Assembly: GCF_008831285.2 (NCBI RefSeq)
Contig: NC_045147.1
Span: 18,082,854-18,146,853 of the forward strand
DNA: 64,000 nucleotides
Source: Nymphaea colorata
Taxonomy: Eukaryota > Streptophyta > Magnoliopsida > Nymphaeales > Nymphaeaceae
Direction: 5' to 3'
Part shown: piece by piece, positions 49,101 through 59,435 of the stretch
How the letters are laid out: each line of letters starts with the position of its first letter
Position numbering within the stretch: the stretch's first letter is position 1
Made by a program: the position numbers and the translations under genes
The notes under the pieces: generated by a model
Databases searched by the model: none
Told to the model about the DNA's origin: nothing
The model's input: the letters and a program-made list of their open reading frames with translations, nothing else

Positions 49101-51996
49101 CAAAGGTCTCAAGATAGTCGATCCCATACTTCTGGCTGAACCCCTTTGCAACCAAACGAGCTTTATATCGATCTACAGTGCCATCAGGTTTGTACTTCAC
49201 GTTGTAAACCCACTTAGAGCCAACTAAGTGTGTCCCTTTAGGGATATCAACAACTTCCCATGTTTTGTTCTTAGCTAACGCACCCATCTCCTCTGTCATA
49301 GCATGTAACCACTTGGGATCATCCTTAGCATCATCCACCGACCTGGGAATAACAACTTGGGATAAGGTTGTGATAAAACATTTGTAATTTGTACTGAGCT
49401 TAGCATAAGAAACAAATCTCTGAATAGGGTGAGAAGTACATGACCTGGTGCCTTTGCGCAAAGCAATGGGGAGCTCTTCATTCGATGGACTTGGGTCATC
49501 CGGGGAGATCACAGGATTGGGATTGGTTCTATCCTCATCACCAACATCTTCCACTGTGGCTTTCTCCTTTCTGACATAAACCTGGCCAAACAAGTGATCC
49601 CGGGCAACAATGGGCTGAGCATCCACCGTGGCCCCTTCCATATGGCTGCCCTTCTCATTACTGACCGTGACCGTGTCAATCACACTGGGACTAACCTTGT
49701 AATCCAAAAACTCCATAAACTGAATCAGCTGATTAGAGGAATACTCTTCCCCTTTGTTCCCAAGACACTCCCCCTGAAGAGGATTCATCGAAAAATACGA
49801 CTCATGTTCATGAAATGTGACATCCCTCGAAACATACACTTTGGAAGTAGTGGGATCCACACATTTATACCCCTTCTGAGTGGAAGAGTACCCCAAGAAA
49901 ACTCCTTTAATAGACCGGGGATCAAGTTTTTTGAGAGTAGGGCTATGATTATGCACAAAACAACTGCACCCAAAGACACGAGGAGTAAGAGGCCACGGAT
50001 TCTGAGTGGGCCACAGGGTAGAGTAAGGAGACTGACCATCCAACACCCTAGTAGGCATACGGTTAATGAGATGTGCACTAGTGAGAAGTGCATCACCCCA
50101 ATACCGCTTCGGGACATGACGTTGGAACATAATGGCCCGGGTAACATTCAATAGATGACGATTTTTACGTTCAGCTATACCATTTTGAGGAGGGGTATAA
50201 CTACAAGAGGTTTCATGAACAATACCCTTGCCTTTCAAGAATTCATCAAGGGATTGGGAGACATATTCCCTTGCATTATCCGTACGGAAAGCTTGAACAG
50301 TAGTATGGAATTGAGTCTCAACAAAGGCAACAAAGTTTTTCACAACTGCTGGAACCTCACTACGTTCTCGCAACAAGTACACGAACGTACATCTAGAGTA
50401 ATCATCAATAAGCGTCAAAAAATAGTGACAACCACCACACGTGGGTACTCCAGAAGGACCCCAAACATCGGAATGAACTAAGGCAAACGGATGAGTGGTT
50501 TTATTCAAAGAAATAGGGTACGAAGCCCTGACATGTTTAGCCAATTGACACACTTCACAAGCGATGAGTCAATGGAGACAGAAGCAAACAAATGAGGAAA
50601 CAACTTTTTTATTAACTGGAAGGGGAGATGTCCAAGACGCTCGTGCCATCGCAGAACAGTAGATCTATCGTTCACACCAGACAAGTGACCACTCGTGGCA
50701 GAAATCAATGCTGAAGCAACTTGTACCGGCAGCCTGTAGAGCCCATCAGTAACCGAACCAATCCCAATCTTCTTCCCCGTCACCAAGTCCTGCAGGGAAC
50801 AATGATCAGCAGAGAAAATCAGATTACAGTTTAATTCTTTAGTAATACTGCTGACAGAGAGTAAGTTCACAGGAATATTTGGAACATGCAGGGCATTGTG
50901 GAGACGGTATTTGTTCAACAGGGACAAGCTCCCTTTCCCAGCCACAGAGATAGAAGACCCATCTGCCATAGACACGCGTTGCTTGCCAGAGGAAAGTTGA
51001 TATTCTTGAAAGAGTTTAGAGTCCCCTGTCATGTGGTGAGTGGCTCCACTATCAACAATCCAATCACCAAGAGAAGGGTTACCTTGATCAGTCGAGGCAA
51101 CGAGGGCTTGGGCTAGCTGAGCCCCGTCAGACGTGGAGGACTCCTCAGGGGTAGTAGATAGACGGCTGATGTATGCCTGTAGCTCCTTGAGTTGAGCAGG
51201 GGACAACTTGGACTTTGCACCACTAGAAGAATTGCTCTGACTGGAATCAGACACAGAAGGGCTACGCTTGCCAGAGGGAGGACGACCTCTGACCAGTCTC
51301 TTCTCGGGATGAAGATCCCAACAGAAATCCACCGAATGCCCCAACTTGTGGCAATGAGTGCAATGTCGGGTAGGACGCTGCCCAGTCCCTGAGGCACGGC
51401 TGACAAAGGCAGAAGGGCCATGACAGGTGTCAAGATGCATCACCTGGCGACGTTGTTCTTCAGACTCAACACGAGCATATACTTCCTCTATCCCCGGAAT
51501 CTCATCACCATTAAGAATCTGGCTACGAATAGACTCAAATTCATCCCGCAGGCCTCCCAGAAACAGAAACGTACGGTCCATCCATTCCTTTTCCCAGTAG
51601 AGGGAATGATCTGAACCGCACGTCCACTCATCAGTCACACTCAGAGTGGCGCAGCGGAAGCGTTGTGGGCCCATAACCCACAGGTCACAGGATCGCAACC
51701 TGTCTCTGATACCATGTAGAAACACGAACCACAAAGAGAGAGAGTGGAGAACGAACACACAATCTACGTGGAAAACCTCAGAAAGAGGTGAAAAACCACG
51801 GGGAGGCTCTGACCTAGGGGCTCACCGCAACCCCAGGAGAGAGAAAATTATATTTCACTTAATTCAACACTAAACACAAGTGACAAAATAAAGAAGGAGA
51901 GAGGAGAAGCCGCCTAGGGTACCGAGCCCGCCTCGGTACCCGCGCCCCATAGAACCGGGTCCAGGAATGGACCCGGTTCCCACAGCAACATATTCT

Positions 51997-52063
<67 letters not shown>

Positions 52064-55000
52064 ATTTATATTTATATTTATTTATTTATTTATTTGAAAC
52101 AAGAGTACCTTAAATTACCTGCATATACATCACTGCCTCTGATACAGAAAAAAATGTATTTAAGAACTCCCACCTACTCTCATTCCTTAAATCAACCAGC
52201 TCCCTTCCATACATCTCACTTCACAAGAAAAGAAATAAGTCAATAACCACATTTTTATGGCTGTCGAACAAACGTTCACAATTAAAGAAGTCGAGACAAT
52301 GCAAAGGAAGATTCACACCTTACAGCTTTAGTTGAGAGCATTCTGGTACCATGCATAGCCCTTTTTACATAACCAAACCGATCAGCCTTTACTAAGTTTC
52401 CTCTCTCTTTGTCCATGATCAAACCTCTAATGACCTAAAGTTTGAGGAAAAAAGCAGCTTTGACATTCCACCTATCCATAACCCAAAAAAAAAGAACATT
52501 GCACGAGGAGGAAAAAGAACACCTAAAACTTCACAGATTACAGACAATGTTTTCAATAATATGATGCCTTTCAGATGGCCATAGTCATAGTATTACCAAG
52601 TCAGGATCAAATTTCAGCCCATCAACAGGAAAGCCCATACTTTTAAGGTTAGCTTTGCAGTAATCATATGCTCTACCTTCCCATGCCTGCAAGAACATAG
52701 TAATTTATGACTTATTTCTTACCCATAAGAATCCCCGCAAAGGGCAGAGCAGATTGTTTGAAAAAATACACTAGTGAACTTCAAATGCATCAATCCAGCT
52801 CCTGAAACTATTAAGACAATTAAGCAGCAAGATGGGAAGAAAAAATTGAATTACTGCTTCCTACACATAAAACAAAAATGAGAGCAATGAAGAACTTCGT
52901 AGACTAATCACAGAAGTGGAATTTGATGATTGAACCAAGAGAAACAGCACAAATGCACGATACACTTTTTTTGCATTTGCAAATATTAGGCAAACAATCT
53001 TTTGAAAGGGGAAAGAGAACACTTCCATGCACAGTATGTAGTTTTCAGTCTTTTTAGAGTAGTTCATTCTAAAATTCTAAAAATGCCACAAAATCTTCAT
53101 GTTGGATCAGCCTTGATATGGTATTGTTTCACAGCTTTTCTGCTTTATCTTCACAAACTTTCTTCATGTCAAGCTCAATCACTTCAAGTTCATAATGCCA
53201 ACAAAAGCTCTGTCCACCGGGCTAAGGGAGTTGTCTTAAGACCTTAAAGTTAACAGAGCTTGAAGCATGTTCTGATGCAGATCCGCTTAACCCAGCTTGC
53301 GCATATATTAATGTCAATGGGAAAAAAAAATGTGTGTGCCCTCGCTACAACATAAGAGTATGCCTGGGTGAATTGATTATGAAAAAAAATCTGTCAGTCT
53401 TCATTTTGCCTGTTGTATTGACACGGATAGCCAGTGTCGCTTCTATTTTGTGGTCCACAATGCAACAAATTTCTAAACTAGACATGGCTCTCTTTTGCTC
53501 TTTTCTCCAAACCCATGAAAGCTCTATCTATTTTTTGCATGTTGTACTGTCTTCTAGTAGTCGTCACAATATGTGCTTGTTATGTTGACAGACTTTCTGT
53601 TGTGCAATTTCAAGAAAACTATTTGTGGTTGGCCTTTTGATGCCAATAATTGGCTTTTTTCTTTTCATTTTTTTTCATCACATTGGTCTATGTATGTGTC
53701 CTCATGATAAATTATTTCTTCCTCTGTTTCCTATGTTGAACACGCATGATTGCATCAGCAAGTGAACTTTTTCTTTGTTAGATGACATAAGAATGTTAAA
53801 CAAAAACTATATGAAAAATGTCACAAAATGAAAATGGTAGTTTATGTTAGGTCTTTTTGATTTGCCAAGTCATCAAACAATCTTTTGTTGATACAGGCAT
53901 AAGTCAACCGTGCTACTTCAGGAAAGAATGTAAACTTTAACATTTTAGGTACTGGTTTGTTTGGCCTACTGAAGCTGATCCAAATTTGACTTCCCAAGTA
54001 TTTAGATAACCCAAATCTGGACCACTTACATTCCCAACGTAAGGTTGTTCGCTTTTAGCATACTTAAGATTGTTTATGCAGCATTTGTTCCCCATGTCAA
54101 GAACAGGCTTCATATTTTGTTCATATTCCTTTGATTCCTTTCCCCTGAAACTTTTCATGAAAGAATCATTATCCGCTAAAGGAATGAGAACACAGTAACT
54201 TGAGGGTAACACTCCAAGAGTCACTAATCAAAGCAAATAAGGAACAATCCCAAATAAATACAGCACTGGAAGCATTACTCACCATCACATTGTATTGAAT
54301 CAAGGTATAATCCATATCATACCCAATAACGCTGATTGACCTAAGATTTAAGGTCCTACTACAAAAGATGCCACGAGGTGAATGTCTTGACGATAATGGA
54401 GCCTGCACAGCAAGAGTGTAGGTTAAAATTTTTCTTTTCATTTTCGCTGCACCCACCGTTGACATGCACTGGCAAAAGGAGTACTAGGACATATAGGTAG
54501 ACCAAAAACTTGCAAGATGTGAACAGATACTCTAAATAGTTGACAGAAAGCCGTAATTGTTCCTTTTATGTTCAATTTCCAGTAAGTATCGAGTATTTTT
54601 TTTGTATATCTTTTATAAGCTCCCTTTCACTGCCAATCACAAGCATATAAGCCTACAAGAGGACTGACTCAACGGGGTATAGTCAGAGGATAAAAAAACG
54701 TTGAACATCAGTCCTTTAATTTTTCACAAACAGTAATAAAACTCGTTCATAGGATTCAATAGATCATTATAAAGAAACACTAATTGACGATGCAGTAGTT
54801 GAGCAAAAAATAACTAAACGATGAAGCAAACAAATTATATAGCTATATACAGGAAGCCCCAGCTCATTTAACATGGTATCCGCTTCCATAGCCTCGATTC
54901 GAGCAACCTCTTCGATCGGACCTTCCCGGCCATCAAGGCCTACAAAAAAAAAGGAGAACGAACGCATGTCAATGCCTGTATGCCACTATAAAAATTCAAA

Positions 55001-56234
55001 TTCAATTACCAGAGTAAAGAAAGTTCTGCAGCAAAATATTCTGCAACTACTACAGCAATCGACTGACAAAATAAAACATAGTTACAATAACCAAACAAAG
55101 TCTCATAACAAGAATACGAGAAGCTTTTAGAAAGACTATTTGAACATGACCATTGCAGCTGACACAAAAACGAGAAAACCCATGTCCTGGTATTCATCAA
55201 ATTATGCACGGCTCAGTCGGGTGTGACCATACGAGCGTGTGAAGATCAAAAGAAGTGCCTACCTTTAAGTGCGTTTGAACTATTGATCACATCATTAGAC
55301 CTAGCCAAATAAGTTTCTCACTGATCCAAGACCTTAACAGAAAACTGAAGAGTAAAGGCAGCAGTTCGGTTTGTCTTGGATTAAATTATTAACTCTAGAA
55401 GCATGATAAAATAGCCAAGGCAAAAAAAATTTGCAGCTAGAAATATGATAATATGGAGAAGACATAATTGTTTTCATCAAAAATACAACCCCGAGCGCAG
55501 CTTGTTTCGATGAGAAGAGTGCACAAAGACATAATGTCGTTCGACCCTTGATTACCCCAACGGTCTCCCTCGTTCTTTCCACTTTAGAACCAGGAATGAG
55601 AGGTTTTTAAATGTGCTCAGGATGAGTATGTAGATATTTTTTTTCATGTTTTCTCCTACAACTTACTTTAACCTGTGTCTTCCTTCATATGGTACACTGG
55701 AAAACGTTGTGTGCCTATCTTTGACTTCTGTTGGAGAGTCCAACTGAACTTTGTGCTGTTAAGAACCACAAAGATTATGTGTATCCATACACTTGATTTG
55801 CTTGGTTTCATCCACGTTCTCCACAACAATGAGCGTCTCACAGAAAGTACAGTCAAAACGCAAAACAGAGGCGATAGAGCCAATAAGATTCTCTACCAGA
55901 ATCTCAACTCACCTAAACTGCCCAAATGCTCCTTTTTGACGTTCAAATCTCCCTTGGTGCTTTCGCCCAAGTAATCAATGTCGCACTTGCTGGAAGAGGT
56001 GACGGAGAAAAGGTCACCACCGATCAACTTATCCCCCCTGTTAGTGTCTTCGAGAACCCCCTGATCACTCTTTCCACCTGAGCAACGGACCCTGAGCCCG
56101 CTCCTAGAGCAAGAGGAGCGCGACCCACGTGGGGAAACCGAACAAGCGGCTGGATGCCTCAAGTTGGTAGTAGCCATAACCGAAGATGATTGCCCGGTAG
56201 CAAAGAATCCGTTGAACACCTCGGCACAGTCCAT
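43101..56234 (-). CDS. HAD-superfamily 5'-nucleotidase (purine 5'-nucleotidase family), plastid-type leader
   Basis: A member of the HAD 5'-nucleotidase family, which dephosphorylates nucleoside monophosphates; its substrate is not shown here. Seventeen exons join in frame (about 641 aa): 55913-56234, 54851-54939, 54283-54402, 52597-52686, 52319-52434, 52119-52218, 47025-47096, 46888-46935, 46733-46810, 46521-46640, 46191-46296, 45619-45782, 45219-45353, 44667-44797, 43561-43623, 43382-43460 and 43101-43193. The leader is Ser/Arg-rich (SVSPRGSRSSCSRSGLRVRC), typical of plastid import. HAD motif I is YDMDYTLIQYN (catalytic Asp about 166 and 168); motif II is LLLITNSDYHYT (about 354-356); the acidic motif is VGDHIYTDV (about 447-453). 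The exon 5 donor is fixed at 52318 (AAG|GTGTGA); a nearer GT would break the frame into exon 6. Intron 6 (47097-52118) is 5.0 kb only because a copia element sits in it. Confidence 0.95.
47523..47808 (-). repeat. 3' LTR of the copia element
   Basis: 286 bp, starting TGTTAGAATATG and ending GTTTCTACA in element orientation. It differs from the 5' LTR at 47703 (G here, A at 51895, plus-strand bases). The polyprotein stop codon (TGTTAG) lies in its first six bases. Confidence 0.95.
47803..50553 (-). CDS. copia pol, downstream part: integrase, reverse transcriptase, RNase H
   Basis: An intact frame of about 916 codons. The integrase core has the catalytic acidic residues in HSDVWGP, TDNAREY and PPQNGIAERKN. 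The reverse transcriptase runs from WEVVDIPKGTHLVGSKWVYN, through RYKARLVAKGFSQ and QLDVKNAFLNGHLEEEVYM, to the active site FVYVDDMIVTGS. The RNase H part has YSDADWAGC, SSAEAEYRA and YCDNKSAINLANNP. The listed start is only the first Met; the real protein would be continuous with the upstream frame, which is now one frame off. The stop codon falls in the 3' LTR. This part shows no internal stop, in keeping with a young insertion. Confidence 0.95.
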   Translation of the reverse strand: MCQLAKHVRASYPISLNKTTHPFALVHSDVWGPSGVPTCGGCHYFLTLIDDYSRCTFVYLLRERSEVPAVVKNFVAFVETQFHTTVQAFRTDNAREYVSQSLDEFLKGKGIVHETSCSYTPPQNGIAERKNRHLLNVTRAIMFQRHVPKRYWGDALLTSAHLINRMPTRVLDGQSPYSTLWPTQNPWPLTPRVFGCSCFVHNHSPTLKKLDPRSIKGVFLGYSSTQKGYKCVDPTTSKVYVSRDVTFHEHESYFSMNPLQGECLGNKGEEYSSNQLIQFMEFLDYKVSPSVIDTVTVSNEKGSHMEGATVDAQPIVARDHLFGQVYVRKEKATVEDVGDEDRTNPNPVISPDDPSPSNEELPIALRKGTRSCTSHPIQRFVSYAKLSTNYKCFITTLSQVVIPRSVDDAKDDPKWLHAMTEEMGALAKNKTWEVVDIPKGTHLVGSKWVYNVKYKPDGTVDRYKARLVAKGFSQKYGIDYLETFAPVAKLKTVRVILALAVHRKWRMDQLDVKNAFLNGHLEEEVYMSMPPGYVQEGKCCHLKKALYGLKQSPRAWFERLRIVMKSTGYKQGNGDHTLFIKQRDGLVSLLFVYVDDMIVTGSDEEENRKMKERLAKEFDLKDLGKLRYFLGIEIARSETGLVMNQRKYTLDLLKETGKLGCRPYLTPIESGTKISIKTGTILDEEGKGRYQRLVGKLIYLTLTRPDITYAVNVLSQFMHAPTDCHWKSAERVLGYLKNDPGKGLLYTRQDKLTIEGYSDADWAGCTDTRRSTTGYCIFLGGNLVVWRSKRQEVCSRSSAEAEYRAVAMGVTEMLWLKILLTDIGVELGDKMKMYCDNKSAINLANNPVLHDRTKHVEIDRHFIRERIDSKELILPYMKSEDQVADVLTKGLCTSSFEKNVSKLGMFDMYAKLEGEC
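47809..47817 (-). other. Polypurine tract of the copia element
   Basis: In element orientation a GAGGGGGAG purine run lies directly before the 3' LTR, the place where plus-strand DNA synthesis is primed. It is also inside the reading frame and encodes part of the polyprotein tail (LEGEC). Confidence 0.85.
50505..51714 (-). pseudogene. copia gag (truncated), protease and integrase N-terminus, ends in frameshift
   Basis: The frame holds the C-terminal part of gag with one CCHC zinc knuckle (CTHCHKLGHSVDFC), the aspartic protease (DWIVDSGATHHMTG) and the start of the integrase zinc-binding region (LRWHERLGHLPFQL). Only about 115 codons lie between the primer-binding site and the zinc knuckle; copia gag usually has about 200-300 there, so the N-terminal capsid part is missing. 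The open frame continues back into the 5' LTR, and no convincing start codon is visible. At about 50555 a small indel moves the frame: the two Cys of the integrase zinc finger fall at the junction and the downstream part continues in another frame. Confidence 0.85.
51699..51714 (-). other. Primer-binding site (initiator tRNA-Met)
   Basis: Directly after the 5' LTR the element reads TGGTATCAGAGACAGG. The first eleven bases match the standard plant copia site complementary to the 3' end of initiator methionine tRNA. Confidence 0.85.
51715..52000 (-). repeat. 5' LTR of the copia element
   Basis: 286 bp, one base different from the 3' LTR by eye. In the host gene's orientation it lies about 118 bases after the donor site of intron 6, next to the (TA)n(TG)n tract at 52001-52062. 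Confidence 0.95.
52001..52062. repeat. (TA)n(TG)n compound microsatellite
   Basis: A TA run followed by a TG run in intron 6 of the nucleotidase gene. The copia element entered the TA part: TA repeats also stand on the other side at about 47503-47522. Confidence 0.93.
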
Positions 56235-56380
56235 GGTTTTCCTAGCTGAGAAGGACAGAGGGGGAGAGAGGGAGGAAAGTTAAAAGAAATAAGCCTCCTA
56301 CAGATTTCTCATTGTCCACGCCCTCTTATTAGCGTCTTTTACCCTTGCGCCTCGTCTGCCACCGCCAGTACTGTAATTGA

Positions 56381-56412
56381 TGACGTCATCTCTCTCTCTC
56401 TATATATATATA
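56381..56412 (-). promoter_or_regulatory. Candidate core promoter of the 5'-nucleotidase gene
   Basis: A TATATATATATA run (56401-56412) lies about 170 bases upstream of the start codon. A palindromic TGACGTCA (56381-56388, a bZIP/TGA-type site) is separated from it by a CT/GA run. In minus-strand direction the TATA comes first, so initiation would fall near 56370-56380, overlapping or close to the palindrome, with a 5' UTR of about 140 bases. Both motifs are palindromic and occur by chance, so this is tentative. Confidence 0.35.
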
Positions 56413-58653
56413 CCCACTTACTGAGTCTTTTCCCGTCTCTTCTCCTCGTATCTTCTCTTCGTCCACTACTTTACCGCTCAGTAGAAACTAGAAAGATGGG
56501 GAGTCGCAACCTTTGCCCGCGCGAAATCCGAATCAATGATGTCGGTCCGCACTGACGTCCGACTTGGAAAAACCGATGGTAGTTGGAGTAATCGACTTAA
56601 AAATACTTCCCATGGATAGAAAGCAGCAGCAGGTGAACAGTTGATGTGGAGGAGGTGAACGCCTGAATCAAGTCCAAACTCGTCGGCTTTGGACAAGCAC
56701 GTCTCCAATAGTTGAAACGTTTTTCTTCTTTCCTATGAGATGACTATAGTTTTCCTAAGAAACTTCCGATTTTTCTTGAAAACTTTCAATCACCGTACGT
56801 GTGAAATTCTTCGTTTTTTCTTTTTAACCGCATCAAACGCCCCTTGTAAGAATACAATCCCAGAGGAAAAGCTTAAGGTTGCAAAAGGGGAGAAACGGAG
56901 TTTCACCTAAGCTCTTCAGTCTTCATCTTAGCACAAATCATTTGTGGAGTAACTAGACTTGCACTTTGGAATTGGAGTCCGAAAATGTAGACGACAGTTT
57001 ATTGCATGGAAAAGTATTAAAAGGTCTGGATTAGTGAAATATAGTTCCCCGCTTGTGCAGTGAATTATATCAATTGTACTGCTAGTTTCTGTGCTAACCC
57101 GTGAAAGATAAATCTACACAATTGGAGGGAAAAAAATGAAACATTTGATGTTTTATTTCATGCACTTACATTGCACTTTACTGTTCCTTCTGCAAATTTG
57201 GCTATTGGAAATCGACAAATGTTGATGGTGCACTGCTTGGGATCACATTCAGGAGCCAATGTTGTTAGTCTACTAATTAAGGTCAGGGAGGTATGTGTGA
57301 TAAAGGAGTTGCAGGAATTGCTTCCATGAGAGACCAGGTCAAATTTTCTTTTTCAGTTTTATTCCTCTCAACATTGGGTGGTCATGGTCAACTGAGTTTC
57401 AAGATGAGGCACTAAAGGGTTCAATATTTAAAGAGTTGAATAATACTTTTTGCAATTGGTGGGGCACAGGTTCACAATTAATAAATGGCCAAAAGAGGAA
57501 AAGGTGAACAATGATTAAAGGGCAGAAGAAAAGATGCTCCTCCAAGAAAGAAGACACACAGGTCATGAAAAAATGTGTGAAATATAACTAATCTAACGAA
57601 GACACGCTATTTTTTTTTTCTTGTGCTGCAATGTATTTGATTGGAACCAATCTGTAGTTTATTGTTCCAAGCAAAGGCGCCACTAGCAAAAAAGTAGTGG
57701 TGCAAGTCATGAGAAGATGACAAAAGTTTGAACAATGATCACAAATAATATTATTTTTCATTATTGCTTTAAAAACCAATTTTTTTTTATAACTCAACAA
57801 CTCTGACCCACAATTTTCTTCTTTTATATAATTTTTTTTATGGCAATTGCGAACCGGAATCAACAATCCTGGACAACATTATTGGTAATTATATCCTACA
57901 ACTAAATCGCAATATTAAGATTTGGTCAAAAAGCTTCAACTTGACCTTAAAATGGTTTAGTTTAAGAGAAAAGTTTGGAATCGGTAAATGTTTGTTTTTC
58001 CATTGCAAAACTTTTTTCTTGCTATTATAGACACAATTCTTGTTTTCCTTGTTGCGCTGGTAAGGAAAATAAAAGAGTTGCTATACGGGGAAAAAAAATT
58101 ATTGTTTCCAATTTAAAGTTTAAAACAATTTTTCTAATTAAACTTACAACGAAAACCCGAATCAAACATGTATCGAGCTCCTAGTATGCAAAACGAAGCA
58201 TCAGAGTTCATTAACAAGCTATGGGCATTCCGGTTCTTGCCTGAGATATTCATGTATTTAGCCAATTCTAAGCCCGCATTGGATGTGTTTCTTCAGTTTA
58301 AAAGTAGTATCTGCCACTGTTGCAGTAGAGAATCATGCTTATGAGAATCGAACTGGCGATCATGCTCTCATCATCAGTTTGTCATTCCGACCAACCATGC
58401 TACACCCCTCAAAACATAAATTTGAGTGAATTACTTTACTGTAGAAGGCATATAAATTTATAAAATTTAATCAAATAATTAAATTAATCTTACTAAGTAC
58501 TCGTATAAGAGAGTTTACTCACTAGATTAACTTCGACACTAAAATTGAATTTTACTCATGGGGGCCGGTAAGACCAGCCTTAGTATTACTCAAGCTTGCA
58601 AAATCAAGTCAAGAGATGGGTGCCTTTATCAATCGTAGAGCCAGCAAAGTGCA

Positions 58654-58656
<3 letters not shown>

Positions 58657-58706
<50 letters not shown>
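58657..58706. repeat. (TA)n microsatellite
   Basis: About 25 TA units, about 70 bases from the left arm of the inverted repeat at 58774. Confidence 0.95.
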
Positions 58707-58710
<4 letters not shown>

Positions 58711-58852
58711 TTGTTGAAATAAAGTTTTTGTATTTCATTTGATCCTGTGAATTATATTTCATTCCTTAATTATATTTCATTCCTTTTCAGTTACTGAAAA
58801 TCCGAATCCAACTCCGAATTCAGTGCATCACATCTACCTGACCGTGGGACTG

Positions 58853-58990
58853 CATCGGAAGATCAGTAAAATCAACATATAATCTTAATGTAGACCATCG
58901 ACAAAAGAGCCACAGGCCCACACGTAAAAATATGAAAAGAGATGGTTTAGATTAGGATCATATGTTGATTTTACCGATCTTCCGAATCAG
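58853..58990. repeat. Inner foldback repeat
   Basis: The sequence at about 58855-58884 (catcggaagatcagtaaaat and on) recurs inverted at about 58950-58987 (gttgattttaccgatcttcc). The arms are about 30 bp around a spacer of about 70 bp. It looks like a small non-coding foldback element. Confidence 0.7.
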
Positions 58991-59435
58991 GGCTGCCCAC
59001 TAGCAAGGGCTCCACTTGCTCAAAAATCTTGAGCTTGAGCTCCGCTCGCAACTCCAGTCGAGCTTCTTATGACAAGTTAGAATTCTACTTGTTTAACCAA
59101 TTTAACTTGTTTAAGCGTTAACTTATCTAACTAAACAATTTAACTTGTTTAAGCGTTAACTTATCTAACTTGTGTAATTTATGAAAATTTGTTTTTACCT
59201 TAACGATTAAATCCGAATATTTGGTGAACCGATTTTTGGCAATACTATAAAGTATCGATTTGTGAGTCGAGTCGAGTATAAACTAGTTGGAGTTTTTGAA
59301 ACTCAAACTAGTTTAAACTAGTTTATTGTTTTGAGTATAGCCTGAATTCGACTCGTTTATAAACTAGTCGAGCAGTCAAGTTTTTTGAAGCGAGCTTAAG
59401 TCGAGCCCGAATTGGCGTGGTTCGTTGTGCAGCCT
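58985..59435. repeat. hAT-like non-autonomous repeat, second block
   Basis: It starts cagggctgcccac and ends, on the opposite strand, aaggctgcacaac, an imperfect inverted pair. The interior is rich in ctcgag, gagctt and aaactagt words, like the block at 15539-15944. A short tandem repeat of about 50 bp is at about 59087-59180. No clean 8-bp target duplication is visible. Confidence 0.5.

Larger units (their letters stand above)
47523..52000 (-). mobile_element. Ty1/copia LTR retrotransposon, young and defective
   Basis: A 4,478-bp element in intron 6 of the 5'-nucleotidase gene, on the same strand as the gene. Both 286-bp LTRs are present and, by eye, differ at one base. The LTRs start TG and end CA. 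The flanking five bases are TATAT on both sides (47518-47522 and 52001-52005), inside a (TA)n tract, so the duplication is consistent but weakly informative. The primer-binding site next to the 5' LTR matches initiator tRNA-Met (TGGTATCAGAG). The domain order (protease, integrase, reverse transcriptase, RNase H) makes it copia and not gypsy. The N-terminal part of gag is missing and a frameshift splits the polyprotein at the integrase zinc finger, so it should not move by itself. Confidence 0.97.
56235..58773. other. Divergent intergenic region, nucleotidase side
   Basis: The left part holds the 5' UTR and probable promoter of the nucleotidase gene. The rest is AT-rich with no gene. A long (TA)n tract is at 58657-58706. 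Open frames are short and without recognisable domains. Confidence 0.5.

Noticed and set aside
49594-50154. 186-codon plus-strand frame inside the copia element
   Set aside because: Antisense shadow of the integrase/linker coding region.
52324-52434. Exon 5 of the nucleotidase ending at 52324 (GCT|GTAAGG donor)
   Set aside because: Would put exon 6 out of frame; the donor five bases on restores the conserved peptide.
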